Assembly (NCBI GenBank): GCA_003214695.1
Contig: QCLI01000006.1
Coordinates: forward strand, 1 to 64,000
Length of the DNA stretch: 64,000 bases
Reading direction: 5' to 3'
From: Prochlorococcus sp. AG-412-P08
GTDB lineage: Bacteria > Cyanobacteriota > Cyanobacteriia > PCC-6307 > Cyanobiaceae
The notes beneath the pieces were generated by a model. The model saw only the letters and a list, made by a program, of their open reading frames with translations, did not search any database and was not told the origin of the DNA. Below, one piece after another: positions 11,209-27,815 of this stretch. A program made the translations under genes and the position numbers. Every line of letters begins with the position of its first letter. The stretch's first letter is position 1.

Positions 11209-14200
11209 ATGAGTAGAAGTGCGATTCAGGTCGCTAAGACCGCTACATACCTGCCCGATTTGGTTGAGGTGCAGCGGGCAAGTTTTAAGTGGTTTTTAGA
11301 AAAAGGCTTAATTGAAGAGCTCGAAAGCTTCTCACCAATCACTGATTACACAGGTAAGTTAGAACTTCATTTTATTGGAAATGAATATAGACTTAAGCGT
11401 CCAAAACATGATGTAGAAGAGGCTAAAAGACGAGATGCAACTTTTGCTTCTCAAATGTATGTAACCTGCAGATTGGTTAATAAAGAAACTGGAGAGATAA
11501 AAGAACAAGAAGTTTTTATTGGTGAACTTCCCTTGATGACCGAAAGAGGTACTTTTATTATTAATGGGGCAGAAAGAGTAATTGTTAATCAGATTGTCAG
11601 GAGTCCAGGAGTTTATTTTAAAGACGAACAAGATAAGAATGGACGGAGAACTTACAATGCAAGTGTTATTCCTAATCGTGGGGCATGGTTGAAATTTGAA
11701 ACTGATAAGAATGATCTATTACATGTCCGTGTAGATAAAACTAGGAAAATAAATGCCCATGTTCTTATGAGGGCAATGGGTCTTTCAGATAATGATGTAA
11801 TAGATAAGTTAAGACATCCAGAATTCTATAAAAAGTCAATTCAGGCGGCTGACGATGAAGGTATTAGCTCAGAAGATCAGGCTCTTTTAGAACTTTATAA
11901 GAAGTTAAGACCTGGTGAACCTCCATCAGTAAGCGGTGGCCAGCAACTTCTTCAAAGTAGGTTTTTTGATGCCAAGCGTTATGACTTAGGTCGAGTTGGA
12001 AGGTATAAGATCAATAAGAAACTACGCTTAACTATTCCTAATTCTGTTCGCACATTAACGCACGAAGATGTTCTTTCTACAATAGATTATTTAATTAATT
12101 TGGAGCTAGATGTTGGTGGTGCAACACTTGATGATATAGATCACTTGGGCAATAGAAGAGTTAGATCAGTTGGCGAATTACTTCAAAATCAGGTTCGTGT
12201 AGGTCTGAATCGTTTGGAAAGAATTATTAAGGAAAGAATGACAGTTGGAGAGACTGATTCATTAACCCCTGCACAACTTGTCAATCCAAAACCCCTAGTT
12301 GCTGCAATAAAAGAATTCTTTGGATCTAGTCAACTGAGTCAATTTATGGATCAAACAAATCCATTAGCAGAGTTGACTCATAAAAGACGTATATCTGCTT
12401 TAGGCCCTGGAGGTTTAACTAGAGAGAGAGCTGGATTTGCAGTTCGAGATATTCACCCTTCTCATTACGGACGTTTGTGTCCTATAGAAACTCCGGAGGG
12501 ACCAAATGCTGGATTAATTAACTCTCTTGCAACTCATGCAAGAGTCAATTCATATGGCTTTATTGAGACTCCTTTTTGGAAAGTTGAAGAAGGAAGAGTA
12601 ATTAAAGAAGGTGATCCAATTTATCTCTCTGCGGACTTAGAAGATGAATGCAGAGTTGCTCCAGGAGATGTTGCTACTGCTAAAGATGGCATGATTCTTG
12701 CGGATTTGATTCCTGTTAGATATCGACAAGATTTTGAAAAAGTGCCTCCTGAGCAAGTTGATTATGTGCAGCTTTCCCCTGTTCAAGTTATTTCAGTTGC
12801 AACATCATTGATTCCATTTGTCGAACATGACGATGCAAACAGAGCATTAATGGGATCTAACATGCAACGTCAAGCTGTACCTCTTTTGCGACCTGAGAGA
12901 CCCCTCGTAGGAACTGGTTTGGAAACACAGGTTGCACGAGACTCTGGCATGGTTCCTATTTCCCAGGTAAATGGAACAGTTACTTTTGTTGATGCAAACT
13001 CAATTATTGTTACTGACGAAGAAGGAGCAGAACATATTCATGATTTACAGAAATATCAAAGATCGAATCAGGATACTTGTCTTAATCAAAGGCCAATAGT
13101 TAGAAATGGTGATCCAATAATCGTTGGTCAAGTTTTAGCTGACGGCTCTGCTTGTGAAGGAGGTGAAATTGCTTTAGGTCAAAATGTTCTAATTGCGTAT
13201 ATGCCTTGGGAAGGTTACAACTACGAGGATGCAATCCTTGTTAGCGAGAGATTAGTTAAAGATGACCTTTACACTTCAGTGCATATTGAGAAATATGAGA
13301 TTGAAGCACGGCAAACAAAATTAGGCCCTGAAGAGATTACTAGGGAAATTCCAAACATTGCTGAAGACAGTTTAGGAAATCTTGATGAAATGGGCATTAT
13401 TCGTGTAGGAGCTTTTGTCGAGAGTGGAGATATTCTGGTAGGTAAAGTTACTCCAAAGGGGGAGTCTGATCAGCCACCTGAAGAAAAACTATTAAGGGCT
13501 ATTTTTGGAGAAAAAGCGCGAGATGTAAGAGACAATTCCCTTCGAGTACCAAGTACTGAAAAGGGTCGTGTAGTAGATGTTCGTATTTATACGCGTGAGC
13601 AGGGTGATGAGCTCCCTCCTGGTGCAAACATGGTAGTCCGGGTTTATGTTGCTCAGCGTCGCAAGATTCAAGTAGGGGACAAGATGGCAGGCCGACATGG
13701 GAACAAAGGGATAATTAGTCGAATTCTGCCTAGAGAAGATATGCCTTATTTGCCTGATGGTACTCCTGTAGATATTGTTCTGAATCCACTCGGTGTTCCT
13801 AGCCGAATGAATGTAGGTCAAGTCTTTGAGCTTTTAATGGGTTGGGCTGCCTCTCATCTCAGTTGCAGAGTAAAAGTAGTTCCTTTTGATGAGATGTATG
13901 GTGCAGAGAAGTCTTATGAAACTGTCCAACTTTATTTGAAAGAAGCTGCTAAGCAGCCAGGTAAGGATTGGGTCTTTAATCCCAAGGATCCTGGGAAACT
14001 TTTACTTAGAGATGGAAGAACAGGGGAACCTTTTGACCAACCAGTAGCTGTTGGTTACTCTCATTTTCTTAAGCTGGTTCATTTAGTAGATGATAAAATC
14101 CATGCACGCTCAACAGGACCTTATTCTCTTGTTACACAGCAACCACTTGGAGGAAAAGCGCAGCAAGGAGGGCAAAGATTAGGTGAAATGGAGGTTTGGG

Positions 14201-14499
14201 CGTTAGAGGCTTATGGTGCTGCGTATACCTTGCAGGAATTGCTCACGGTTAAATCAGATGATATGCAAGGTAGAAATGAGGCTTTAAATGCAATAGTTAA
14301 AGGGAAGCCTATCCCAAGACCAGGGACGCCTGAATCATTTAAGGTTTTAATGAGGGAGCTTCAATCATTAGGTTTAGATATTGGAGTTTACACAGAGGAA
14401 GGCAAAGAAGTTGACTTGATGCAAGATGTCAATCCAAGAAGGAGTACCCCTAGTAGACCGACTTACGAATCATTAGGCTCTGATTATCAAGAGGACTAA
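11209..14499 (+). CDS. rpoB: RNA polymerase beta subunit
   Basis: RpoB is the catalytic-core beta subunit of RNA polymerase. The 1096-residue length is typical of the compact cyanobacterial form. Landmarks are the rifampicin-pocket region ([18 protein letters not shown] and [18 protein letters not shown]), the [20 protein letters not shown] block, [12 protein letters not shown], and the C-terminal [17 protein letters not shown]. Start is ATG, preceded by an AGCAGCAGG-type purine tract. It is followed 51 bp later by rpoC1. Confidence 0.98.
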   Translation: MSRSAIQVAKTATYLPDLVEVQRASFKWFLEKGLIEELESFSPITDYTGKLELHFIGNEYRLKRPKHDVEEAKRRDATFASQMYVTCRLVNKETGEIKEQEVFIGELPLMTERGTFIINGAERVIVNQIVRSPGVYFKDEQDKNGRRTYNASVIPNRGAWLKFETDKNDLLHVRVDKTRKINAHVLMRAMGLSDNDVIDKLRHPEFYKKSIQAADDEGISSEDQALLELYKKLRPGEPPSVSGGQQLLQSRFFDAKRYDLGRVGRYKINKKLRLTIPNSVRTLTHEDVLSTIDYLINLELDVGGATLDDIDHLGNRRVRSVGELLQNQVRVGLNRLERIIKERMTVGETDSLTPAQLVNPKPLVAAIKEFFGSSQLSQFMDQTNPLAELTHKRRISALGPGGLTRERAGFAVRDIHPSHYGRLCPIETPEGPNAGLINSLATHARVNSYGFIETPFWKVEEGRVIKEGDPIYLSADLEDECRVAPGDVATAKDGMILADLIPVRYRQDFEKVPPEQVDYVQLSPVQVISVATSLIPFVEHDDANRALMGSNMQRQAVPLLRPERPLVGTGLETQVARDSGMVPISQVNGTVTFVDANSIIVTDEEGAEHIHDLQKYQRSNQDTCLNQRPIVRNGDPIIVGQVLADGSACEGGEIALGQNVLIAYMPWEGYNYEDAILVSERLVKDDLYTSVHIEKYEIEARQTKLGPEEITREIPNIAEDSLGNLDEMGIIRVGAFVESGDILVGKVTPKGESDQPPEEKLLRAIFGEKARDVRDNSLRVPSTEKGRVVDVRIYTREQGDELPPGANMVVRVYVAQRRKIQVGDKMAGRHGNKGIISRILPREDMPYLPDGTPVDIVLNPLGVPSRMNVGQVFELLMGWAASHLSCRVKVVPFDEMYGAEKSYETVQLYLKEAAKQPGKDWVFNPKDPGKLLLRDGRTGEPFDQPVAVGYSHFLKLVHLVDDKIHARSTGPYSLVTQQPLGGKAQQGGQRLGEMEVWALEAYGAAYTLQELLTVKSDDMQGRNEALNAIVKGKPIPRPGTPESFKVLMRELQSLGLDIGVYTEEGKEVDLMQDVNPRRSTPSRPTYESLGSDYQED

Positions 14500-16455
<1,956 letters not shown>

Positions 16456-16489
16456 ACTTTTTCTTTCTCTCTTTCCAAAAACTGACTAG

Positions 16490-20602
<4,113 letters not shown>

Positions 20603-20616
20603 TCGTACACTTCTAA

Positions 20617-20796
<180 letters not shown>

Positions 20797-20806
20797 TTTC
20801 CTACGA

Positions 20807-21859
20807 TTGGAAAGTAACGCTAAAAATCTTGAGTTGCTTGGGTTTAATCTTGCTCAACTTGAAGCCCTAGCTGTAGAGAATGGCGAACAGGCTTTTCGTG
20901 GACGTCAGCTATATCAATGGCTGTACGAAAAAGGAATATGCAATCTTGAAGATATAACAGTTTTACCTAAGTCATGGAGAGGCTTGCTTATTGAACAAGG
21001 TTTTTCGGTGGGATGTCTTCATGAAATAAACCGATCAAAATCGATTGATCAAACTATCAAACTATTGCTTTCAACTAAGGATGGCGAAACTATAGAGACA
21101 GTTGGAATACCTTCTAGAAATCGCTTGACTATTTGCATTTCAAGTCAGATTGGTTGTTCAATGGGCTGCCAATTTTGTGCAACTGGTAAAGATGGTCTCC
21201 GTCGTTCATTGAGAGTTAACGAAATTATTTCTCAATTTTTTGCAATCAAGGAAGCTTTTGGGAGGCGTCCTTCACATGTAGTTTTCATGGGAATGGGAGA
21301 ACCTCTTTTAAATATAGAACCGGTCTTGTCTTCTATATATTGCCTGAATAAAGACTTAGGGATTGGCCAACGACGGATAACATTAAGTACAGTAGGTGTA
21401 CGCAATACTCTGCCTAAGTTGGCTGAGATGGCTTTGAAACATCTTGGATCTGTTCAATTTACTCTTGCTTTAAGCTTACATGCACCAAATCAGAATTTAC
21501 GTGAGGGTTTAATACCATCAGCTAAAAATTATCCTCTAAATATTCTGATGGAAGATTGCCGACATTACTTAGATATAACAGGCAGGAGGGTTAGCTTTGA
21601 ATATATTCTTTTAGGACATTTAAATGACCATAATGAACATGCCGAAGAATTAGCAGACCTTGTTGGGGGGTTCCAAAGTCATGTGAACCTTATTGCGTAT
21701 AACCCAATTGATGGGGAAGATTTTCAGCGTCCTAGCTTTAAACGAATTCAGACTTTTATGAATATTTTGGACAGAAGAGGAATTGCTGTTAGCTTACGCT
21801 CGAGTCGAGGTCTTGATAAGAATGCTGCATGTGGTCAACTGAGGCGTATCCACCTTTAA
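20807..21859 (+). CDS. rlmN: Dual-specificity RNA methyltransferase RlmN
   Basis: RlmN is a radical-SAM enzyme that makes 2-methyladenosine at 23S rRNA A2503 and tRNA A37. In 350 residues, the iron-sulfur ligands are C117, C121 and C124 (CSMGCQFC). The mechanistic cysteine lies near residue 342 in [15 protein letters not shown] and STVGVRN are family signatures. The start is TTG 20807, which sets the first residue about where the family begins; no in-frame ATG lies nearby. It starts only 10 bp after hli, so the two are likely on one transcript. Confidence 0.94.
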   Translation: MESNAKNLELLGFNLAQLEALAVENGEQAFRGRQLYQWLYEKGICNLEDITVLPKSWRGLLIEQGFSVGCLHEINRSKSIDQTIKLLLSTKDGETIETVGIPSRNRLTICISSQIGCSMGCQFCATGKDGLRRSLRVNEIISQFFAIKEAFGRRPSHVVFMGMGEPLLNIEPVLSSIYCLNKDLGIGQRRITLSTVGVRNTLPKLAEMALKHLGSVQFTLALSLHAPNQNLREGLIPSAKNYPLNILMEDCRHYLDITGRRVSFEYILLGHLNDHNEHAEELADLVGGFQSHVNLIAYNPIDGEDFQRPSFKRIQTFMNILDRRGIAVSLRSSRGLDKNAACGQLRRIHL

Positions 21860-21909
21860 TTCAATTACAAGAGATTTAAAGACAACGACAAGTAAAAAGT
21901 TTTAAACAA

Positions 21910-23673
21910 ATGACACTATTAGATTGGTTCATCCTTGCTATTTATTTATTAATCTCTCTAGGCTTAGGTGTTTTTCTCGCAGGCAGGAATAAGAATGAAG
22001 ATGATTATTTTGTAGCTGGTCGAAAATTGACAGGATGGCTTTCAGGAGCCTCAATGGCGGCAACAACTTTTTCCATAGATACACCTTTATATGTCGCTGG
22101 TTTAGTTGGCACTAGAGGTCTTGCGGGTAATTGGGAATGGTGGAGCTTTGCATTGGCCCACGTTGCAATGACAGTTGTTTTTGCCCCTATGTGGAGACGT
22201 AGTGGTGTTTTGACTGATGCGGCATTTACTGAATTGCGCTATGGAGGATCTACGGCTGCTTGGTTAAGAGGCATAAAAGCTTTTCTACTTGCAGTTCCTA
22301 TTAATTGTATTGGTATTGGATATGCATTTCTAGCTCTTAGAAAAGTTGCAGAAGCTTTTGGGATGGTAGATGGACATCAGATATTTGGAATTTTTACTGA
22401 CTCATTGATCCTGCTTGTAGTTGTTGGTCTTTTTATGCTTTTATATACGATCTTAGGTGGCTTGTGGGCAGTTGTAGTTAATGATTTTGTTCAGTTGCTA
22501 TTTGCACTTTTTGGTGCATTGACTCTTGCATTTGTTGTTATTCATGAATGTGGTGGGATGTCACAAATGTTAGCTAGCTTAGAAGAGCTTAATAGACCAG
22601 AGTTATTATCCATCTTCCCATGGGTGTGGACAAAAGATGGGTTTAAGTGGATTGAGAGTGCTGGAATAAGTGCAGCAACTTTTACAGCATTCCTTTCTCT
22701 TCAATGGTGGAGTTTCAGAAGGAGTGATGGTGGCGGCGAATTTATTCAACGTATTCTTGCTACTAAAAATGAACAAGAAGCTGAATTAGCAGGCTGGGTT
22801 TTCCTAGTGATTAATTATCTTTTACGTAGTTGGTTGTGGATTGTAGTTGCTTTGTCTGCTCTAGTTTTAATACCATCTCAAGAAGATTGGGAACTTAGTT
22901 ATCCACTTTTAGCTGTTAGGTATCTTCCGCCAGTAGCACTTGGGATAGTTGTAGTGTCTTTGGTCGCTGCATTTATGAGCACTGTAAGCACCTCATTAAA
23001 TTGGGGATCTAGTTATTTAACTCATGACCTTTATAAGAGATTTTTCAGACCTCAGGCTGGTCAGAAAGAATTGATTTTAGTTGGCCAAAGTACCTGTGTA
23101 TTCCTGCTTGGTATTGGAATAATTACTGCATTTTTGAGTGATAGTATAGGTTCTATCTTTCGACTTGTTATAGCCATTGGGACTGGTCCGGGAGTTGTCC
23201 TTGTATTGAGATGGTTTTGGTGGAGGATTAATGCAACAGCTGAGCTAGCAGCCATGACATGTGGTTTTTTTGTTGGTTTTACTACCTCAGTAATTCCTGT
23301 TTTTCGAATTGAAGACTATGGACTAAAGCTTATTTTTACGACGATTTTAACTGCATCAGTTTGGTTGATTTCTTTAGTTGTAACTCCTCCTGAATCTGAC
23401 GATGTGTTGGAGAAATTTGTACGTTTGGTAAAACCTCCCGGTCCTGGCTGGACGCATTTAAGAAAACGTTTTGGAGTTAAGCCTGTTGAATCTTTCCGAG
23501 ATTTGATTGTTCGATTTTTGTTGAGTGCTGGAATGCTTTTTGGACTGCTTTGCTCAAGTGGAAGTTTTTTGTTGCACCAGCAACGGGGAGGGTGGTCAGG
23601 TTTGATTTGTGCAGTTTTTTGTTTTTTCGGGATGAAAAGGAATGTCTTGAAGAAAGCTTTTTCGTTGCATTAA
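21910..23673 (+). CDS. Sodium:solute symporter (SSS/SSF family)
   Basis: This is a 587-residue polytopic membrane protein with about 13-14 hydrophobic segments. SSF hallmarks are the N-terminal YFVAGRKLTGWLSGASMAAT region, the GGLWAVVVNDFVQ segment and the AAFMSTVSTSLNWGSSYLTHDLYKRF motif that helps form the Na+ site. A cytoplasmic linker follows near residues 495-535. It imports a small solute with sodium; the substrate cannot be read from sequence. It is monocistronic-looking, 50 bp after rlmN. Confidence 0.9.
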   Translation: MTLLDWFILAIYLLISLGLGVFLAGRNKNEDDYFVAGRKLTGWLSGASMAATTFSIDTPLYVAGLVGTRGLAGNWEWWSFALAHVAMTVVFAPMWRRSGVLTDAAFTELRYGGSTAAWLRGIKAFLLAVPINCIGIGYAFLALRKVAEAFGMVDGHQIFGIFTDSLILLVVVGLFMLLYTILGGLWAVVVNDFVQLLFALFGALTLAFVVIHECGGMSQMLASLEELNRPELLSIFPWVWTKDGFKWIESAGISAATFTAFLSLQWWSFRRSDGGGEFIQRILATKNEQEAELAGWVFLVINYLLRSWLWIVVALSALVLIPSQEDWELSYPLLAVRYLPPVALGIVVVSLVAAFMSTVSTSLNWGSSYLTHDLYKRFFRPQAGQKELILVGQSTCVFLLGIGIITAFLSDSIGSIFRLVIAIGTGPGVVLVLRWFWWRINATAELAAMTCGFFVGFTTSVIPVFRIEDYGLKLIFTTILTASVWLISLVVTPPESDDVLEKFVRLVKPPGPGWTHLRKRFGVKPVESFRDLIVRFLLSAGMLFGLLCSSGSFLLHQQRGGWSGLICAVFCFFGMKRNVLKKAFSLH

Positions 23674-23723
23674 GGTTTTATCTCTTAGAATTTGGAGCAA
23701 AATGATTCAAACAGATTTTTTCA

Positions 23724-23849
23724 TTGGGCTTTCTTCGAACAACAATTTTACCTTTAGTTATTGTCTCTCTATTTGGAGTGGCATTATTAGCAGTGACTGC
23801 TCGGATTTGGCTGCCTGGAGATATGCTTGCCCCTGCTCCTCTTGGGTAG
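23724..23849 (+). CDS. Small hypothetical membrane protein (41 aa)
   Basis: This short frame lies in the 211-bp gap between the symporter and the HEAT-repeat gene. Starting from TTG 23724 it encodes one strong hydrophobic helix (LPLVIVSLFGVALLAVTA) with Arg residues at both ends and the tail RIWLPGDMLAPAPLG. The composition is that of a small thylakoid-type single-helix protein, not random translation. There is no good ribosome site, and an overlapping ATG frame at 23704 gives an implausible Ser/Cys-rich peptide. I do not recognise the family. Confidence 0.45.
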   Translation: MGFLRTTILPLVIVSLFGVALLAVTARIWLPGDMLAPAPLG

Positions 23850-23884
23850 CTCAGCTCTTCCTAATTCATGGTTAGAATTTCCAT

Positions 23885-24694
23885 ATGAAAGAAGAAAGTT
23901 TTAAATCAATTGATGAGGATTTGAGAAATCTGGCTATTGATCCAGATGTTCTTGAAAAGGAACTTGCAGCTGAACTTCAGGGTGACCCACTTGATGACAT
24001 TGATCTTGAAGCATTTACCTCTGATCAAAATAAAGTCTTGCATGAATGCCAATTAGGCCTTCAGTGGTTAGAGAAAGGGCATGAGGAGCGCTTGCAGGGG
24101 CTTCGTGTGTTTTGTGAGCATAGAGATCCAAGAGCACTGCCTTTATTAATTCCTTTGCTTTCGGAGCCATGCCCTGTTGAGCGGATGAGCGCTGTATATG
24201 CATTAGGGAGGAACCCTTCTCCTAAAGCTGTTGATATTCTTCTTGGATTATTACAATCCGATAGCAATGCTTATGTCAGAAAAGCCGCAGCTTGGAGTTT
24301 AGGTAATTATTCAACCTCTCCCGTTCTTGATCCATTAGTTAGAGCTTTGCATAATGATGTGGCGGCAGTTCGCTTGTGGGCTGCCAGCTCTCTGGCCGAA
24401 GTTGGATCGACTTCCATTGAAAACGCAGAAAGGGTAGTCTCAGAACTTTTGCTTGGTTTGCGAATTGATCAAGAGCCATTAGTGAGAAGTAATTGTATTT
24501 GGTCGCTTGGGCGTCTCTATGAGCAGCTTTTTGAATCAATGAAATCAGAATTAATTGAAGGTCTTTTTTGTATTTTTTTGAATGATTTGGAGCCTTCAGT
24601 GCGATATGAGGCAAGAGTTGCCTTAGAACAAATTCAAAGTCCTGAGGTAGTTACACGATTAAAAAAGCTTATGGAAGATGGGGTTTTGCTTTGA
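23885..24694 (+). CDS. HEAT-repeat protein (PBS lyase HEAT-like family)
   Basis: This 269-residue soluble protein is built from about five HEAT-like repeats (residues 75-265), for example DPRALPLLIPLL, AVYALGRNPSPKAVDILLGLL, YVRKAAAWSLGNY and VRLWAASSLAEV. The family includes CpcE/CpcF bilin lyases and NblB. An acidic N-terminal 60 residues precedes the repeats. If the host is Prochlorococcus, which lacks phycobilisomes, a lyase role is doubtful and a scaffold or chlorophyll/pigment-turnover role is more likely; this is inference. It stands upstream of the DUF2997-DUF1257 genes. Confidence 0.82.
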   Translation: MKEESFKSIDEDLRNLAIDPDVLEKELAAELQGDPLDDIDLEAFTSDQNKVLHECQLGLQWLEKGHEERLQGLRVFCEHRDPRALPLLIPLLSEPCPVERMSAVYALGRNPSPKAVDILLGLLQSDSNAYVRKAAAWSLGNYSTSPVLDPLVRALHNDVAAVRLWAASSLAEVGSTSIENAERVVSELLLGLRIDQEPLVRSNCIWSLGRLYEQLFESMKSELIEGLFCIFLNDLEPSVRYEARVALEQIQSPEVVTRLKKLMEDGVLL

Positions 24695-24781
24695 GAAAAG
24701 AAGGTTAATATTTCCATGTATCAATTGAGCACACATTTTTGCTGGCTTTTCTATAGCATTAAAATCATTTAATTTCCTTAA

Positions 24782-24991
24782 ATGCCTCAGCGTATCCTCC
24801 GATTTAGGATTAGCCAAGATGGTTCTGTTGAAGAGACTGTTGAGGGATTTAAAGGTCAGTCATGCTTAAAACTGACCGAAAAACTTGAATCTGCTTTGGG
24901 CAGCGTTCAGCAGAGGGAATTGACTTCTGAGGCTTACATTTGCCCTGAAGATCAATCTCATTTAATCCAAGAAAACATTAAAATTATCTAA
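24782..24991 (+). CDS. DUF2997 protein
   Basis: This is a 69-residue protein with the DUF2997 pattern: an initial beta hairpin (RILRFRISQDGSVEETVEGF), a GQSCLKLTEKLESALG helix, and a C-terminal segment. The function is unknown. It is 4 bp upstream of the DUF1257 gene, and these two families are commonly adjacent in cyanobacteria. The gap before it (24695-24781) shows no gene. Confidence 0.8.
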   Translation: MPQRILRFRISQDGSVEETVEGFKGQSCLKLTEKLESALGSVQQRELTSEAYICPEDQSHLIQENIKII

Positions 24992-24995
24992 GGTA

Positions 24996-25388
24996 ATGTC
25001 TCATTTCAGCACTGTTAAAACCCAATTGAAGAAGAGAAAGCCGCTTTTGAAGGCTTTGCTGCAATTGGGATATGTACCTCAAGAGGGACAACAGCAAGTT
25101 CGCGGTTATCGTGGACAAACAGTTCAAGCCGAAATGGCTGTTCAAATGCCAAAGGGGGGCGATATAGGTTTTAGATGGAATAAAAATACGGGTGCATATG
25201 AGTTGGTGACAGATTTGGATCTTTGGAAGCAAGAGATCCCTGTAGATAGATTTTTATCGAAACTAACTCAACAATATGCTCTTTCTACTGTCCTTTCCGC
25301 AACTGAGGAGGAAGGATTTGAGGTGACTGAAAGGAAAAACCATACTGATGGTTCGATAGAGCTTGTAGTAACTCGCTGGGACTCCTGA
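24996..25388 (+). CDS. ycf35: DUF1257 protein (Ycf35-like)
   Basis: This 130-residue protein is related to Ycf35 of red-algal plastids. The opening SHFSTVKTQLKKRKPLLKAL, central GYRGQTVQAEMAVQMPKGGDIGFRWN and YALSTVLSAT segments are typical. No catalytic motif is evident and the function is unknown. It follows DUF2997 by 4 bp and precedes the ferredoxin gene by 13 bp, implying one transcript. Confidence 0.85.
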   Translation: MSHFSTVKTQLKKRKPLLKALLQLGYVPQEGQQQVRGYRGQTVQAEMAVQMPKGGDIGFRWNKNTGAYELVTDLDLWKQEIPVDRFLSKLTQQYALSTVLSATEEEGFEVTERKNHTDGSIELVVTRWDS

Positions 25389-25401
25389 CTTAAGTAGCTT
25401 T

Positions 25402-25761
25402 TTGACTAATAATTCTGAACTAGCTTTTACTGTAAAAGCTCAAGAAGAAATAAAAAGGAATGGGAAAGAGCCTATTCTCGGTGGTCAGCTTCGTACTAAA
25501 GCTGCCTGGGTAGATGAGTCATTGTGCATTGGTTGTACTTATTGTAGTTGCGTTGCTACTAATACTTTTGCAATGGAGCCAAACTATGGGCGCGCAAGGG
25601 TTTTTCGTCAAGATGGAGATAGTTCAAGCCTAATTCAAGAAGCAATTGATACTTGTCCAGTAAATTGTATTGATTGGGTCAAATTTGAGGATCTTGATAC
25701 TTTACGTGCACAACTTGAAGCTAAGTCAATAAGACCTCTTGGCTTGCCTCCTTTGAGATGA
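25402..25761 (+). CDS. 4Fe-4S ferredoxin-like protein
   Basis: This is a 119-residue protein with one probable bacterial-type cluster site. Cysteines at 42, 45 and 48 (CIGCTYC, plus C50) and at 85 and 89 (CPVNC) frame a ferredoxin fold from about residue 35 to 95. A roughly 35-residue N-terminal extension and a C-terminal tail ending LGLPPLR flank it. Only one full CxxCxxC set is present, so it is unlikely to be a 2[4Fe-4S] ferredoxin. Start is TTG. It lies between DUF1257 and the aldo/keto reductase, a plausible electron carrier for that group. Confidence 0.85.
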   Translation: MTNNSELAFTVKAQEEIKRNGKEPILGGQLRTKAAWVDESLCIGCTYCSCVATNTFAMEPNYGRARVFRQDGDSSSLIQEAIDTCPVNCIDWVKFEDLDTLRAQLEAKSIRPLGLPPLR

Positions 25762-25786
25762 GGAAGTTTGTTCAAAGTTAGTTTGG

Positions 25787-26998
25787 ATGCAAGAAAAGAA
25801 CATTCCTTTCCCTAGTCGCCGCTTTGGACGGACTGAGTTGGCAATTCCTATTTTGTCATTAGGAGGAATGAGGTTTCAGCAGAGTTGGACTGACATGGAT
25901 ATGGAGCAGATATCAGAGGAGGGACAACATAATTTAGAGGAAATACTTGAATTTTCAGTTAAGAATGGTCTTCACCATGTTGAAACTGCAAGGCATTATG
26001 GCACTTCAGAGTTGCAACTCGGTTGTGGGATGCAACAAATACCTGATCCTAAACGTATTCTTCAAACAAAAATTCCACCAAGAGAGGATCCTTCTCAATT
26101 TGAGTCTGAGCTTGAGCTCAGTTTTTCTAACTTGCAATGTAAAAAACTTGACTTACTTTCTATTCATGGTTTGAATCTTCCTGAGCATTTGGATCAAACC
26201 ATTCGCCCAGGAGGATGTTTAGAAGTTGCACGTCGTTGGCAGGATAGAGGACTTGTTGGTCATATTGGATTTTCAACTCATGGCCCTACTGATTTAATTG
26301 TTGAGACTATCGAATCAAATGAGTTTGATTATGTAAATCTTCATTGGTATTTTATTTCCCAAGATAACGAACCTGCATTAGCTGCTGCTGCTAAATTTGA
26401 TTTAGGAGTTTTTATTATTAGTCCTACTGATAAAGGAGGTCATTTACATACGCCTTCAGATAAACTTATTAAATTGTGTTCACCCCTCCATCCCATTGTT
26501 TTTAATGATCTCTTTTGTTTAAGGGATGCAAGAGTTCATACCTTAAGTGTTGGAGTATCTAAAATTGAAGACTTTGCTTTGCATTTTCATGCAGTGAGTT
26601 TGCTTGAGAAAGCTCATCAATTATTACCAGAAGTTCAACAGCGTCTGTTTAATGCTGCTAAGGAAGAACTTGGGCACGAGTGGATCTCTACATGGAAGGA
26701 AGGTTTGCCTAGTTGGGACCAAACACCAGGCAAGATCAATATTCCCATTCTGATGTGGTTGTACAACTTGGATAAGGCTTGGGGAATGGAATCTTATGTG
26801 AAAGCTAGATATAGCTTGCTTGGTAGTGGAAGTCATTGGTTCCCAGGTGCTAATTCAGATTGCTTAGATTGCGAAGTAAATGAAGAAAGCCTTAAAGATA
26901 TTCTTGCCTTGAGCCCTTGGAGTCATGAAATTATTCAAAGACTTCGTGAACTAAAAAATAAATTCCATGGAGAGTCCTCTAACAGACTCGCCAATTAA
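25787..26998 (+). CDS. Aldo/keto reductase family protein
   Basis: This 403-residue protein has an aldo/keto reductase TIM barrel over about residues 10-260. It begins RRFGRTELAIPILSLGGMRF, then HVETARHYGTSE (the catalytic Tyr region), DLLSIHG and GHIGFSTHG. The C-terminal 130 residues are helical and contain a CxxC pair (DCLDCEV), a remnant or variant of the Fe-S-binding tail in related enzymes. The substrate is unknown. It starts 25 bp after the ferredoxin gene. Its stop overlaps the convergent rsmG by 4 nt. Confidence 0.85.
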   Translation: MQEKNIPFPSRRFGRTELAIPILSLGGMRFQQSWTDMDMEQISEEGQHNLEEILEFSVKNGLHHVETARHYGTSELQLGCGMQQIPDPKRILQTKIPPREDPSQFESELELSFSNLQCKKLDLLSIHGLNLPEHLDQTIRPGGCLEVARRWQDRGLVGHIGFSTHGPTDLIVETIESNEFDYVNLHWYFISQDNEPALAAAAKFDLGVFIISPTDKGGHLHTPSDKLIKLCSPLHPIVFNDLFCLRDARVHTLSVGVSKIEDFALHFHAVSLLEKAHQLLPEVQQRLFNAAKEELGHEWISTWKEGLPSWDQTPGKINIPILMWLYNLDKAWGMESYVKARYSLLGSGSHWFPGANSDCLDCEVNEESLKDILALSPWSHEIIQRLRELKNKFHGESSNRLAN

Positions 26999-27738
26999 CT
27001 AGGTAATGGTTTTTTAACTGGGACTCCTATGGATCGTGGATATTGGTGTGGACATTGCATAGTGGAATTAAGAAAAATTATGTTCCTTACTCCTCTATTG
27101 TCTGGCAATTGAATCTTCCTAATTTCCTCAATGTGACCTTTCAGTGGAGAAAGGGCTTTGATTAACTCCTCATGCTCTTTTTCAGACCATTTCCCTTTAT
27201 AAAGTATTGCTTTGCCATTCGTATTTAAAAGAGGGATTAAGTATTCAGCTAATATAGGAGCTTGAGCAACGGCTCTTGCTAATGCAAAATCATATTTGTT
27301 TCTAAAGCTTAGATTTTGCCCTGTGAGTTCAATTCTCTCTGTTCTAACATGAACTCTGGAAATTAAATTCAGCTTTCCGACTATTTCTTTTACCGCAGTT
27401 GTTTTTTTATAAATTGAATCGACAAGTGTTATTGATGAGTTAGGTATAGCTATGGCCAGAACTAAACCTGGCAAACCACAACCTGTTCCAACATCAATTA
27501 TTTCTAATGGAGTATTTTGCTTGTTGAGGTTGTTCTTAAATGGCAATAGACTGTCAAGAACCTGAGATACCCAAAAATCATTACCTTCAATAAGTCGAGT
27601 CAAGTTCACTTGCTTATTCGACTCTCTTAGTAGGAATTGCAGATGTTCGAGTTGTTCAAGTTGCTGCTTTGATGGATTCCAATTTAGATGCTTCCAAATG
27701 TGGTTTCCTTCTTTTTCAAAATTAGATTGTTGAGCCAT
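26995..27738 (-). CDS. rsmG: 16S rRNA (guanine-N7) methyltransferase RsmG
   Basis: RsmG (GidB) methylates G527 of 16S rRNA using SAM. In 247 residues, the motif-I SAM loop is IIDVGTGCGLPGLVLAI, followed by LVDSIYKKTTAV, and the fold ends with PDNRGVRNIIFL. The VNLTRLIEGNDFWVSQVLDSL segment is the family N-terminal signature. Start is ATG. It is divergent from the dnaJ-like gene with a 77-bp shared upstream region. Confidence 0.95.
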   Translation of the reverse strand: MAQQSNFEKEGNHIWKHLNWNPSKQQLEQLEHLQFLLRESNKQVNLTRLIEGNDFWVSQVLDSLLPFKNNLNKQNTPLEIIDVGTGCGLPGLVLAIAIPNSSITLVDSIYKKTTAVKEIVGKLNLISRVHVRTERIELTGQNLSFRNKYDFALARAVAQAPILAEYLIPLLNTNGKAILYKGKWSEKEHEELIKALSPLKGHIEEIRKIQLPDNRGVRNIIFLNSTMQCPHQYPRSIGVPVKKPLPS

Positions 27739-27815
27739 AGTTTTGAAATTTATTTATAGAATTAAGATGTATCAATTTTTGCGAATTTCTTATTCCAAAG
27801 GATTGTTTTTTAATT

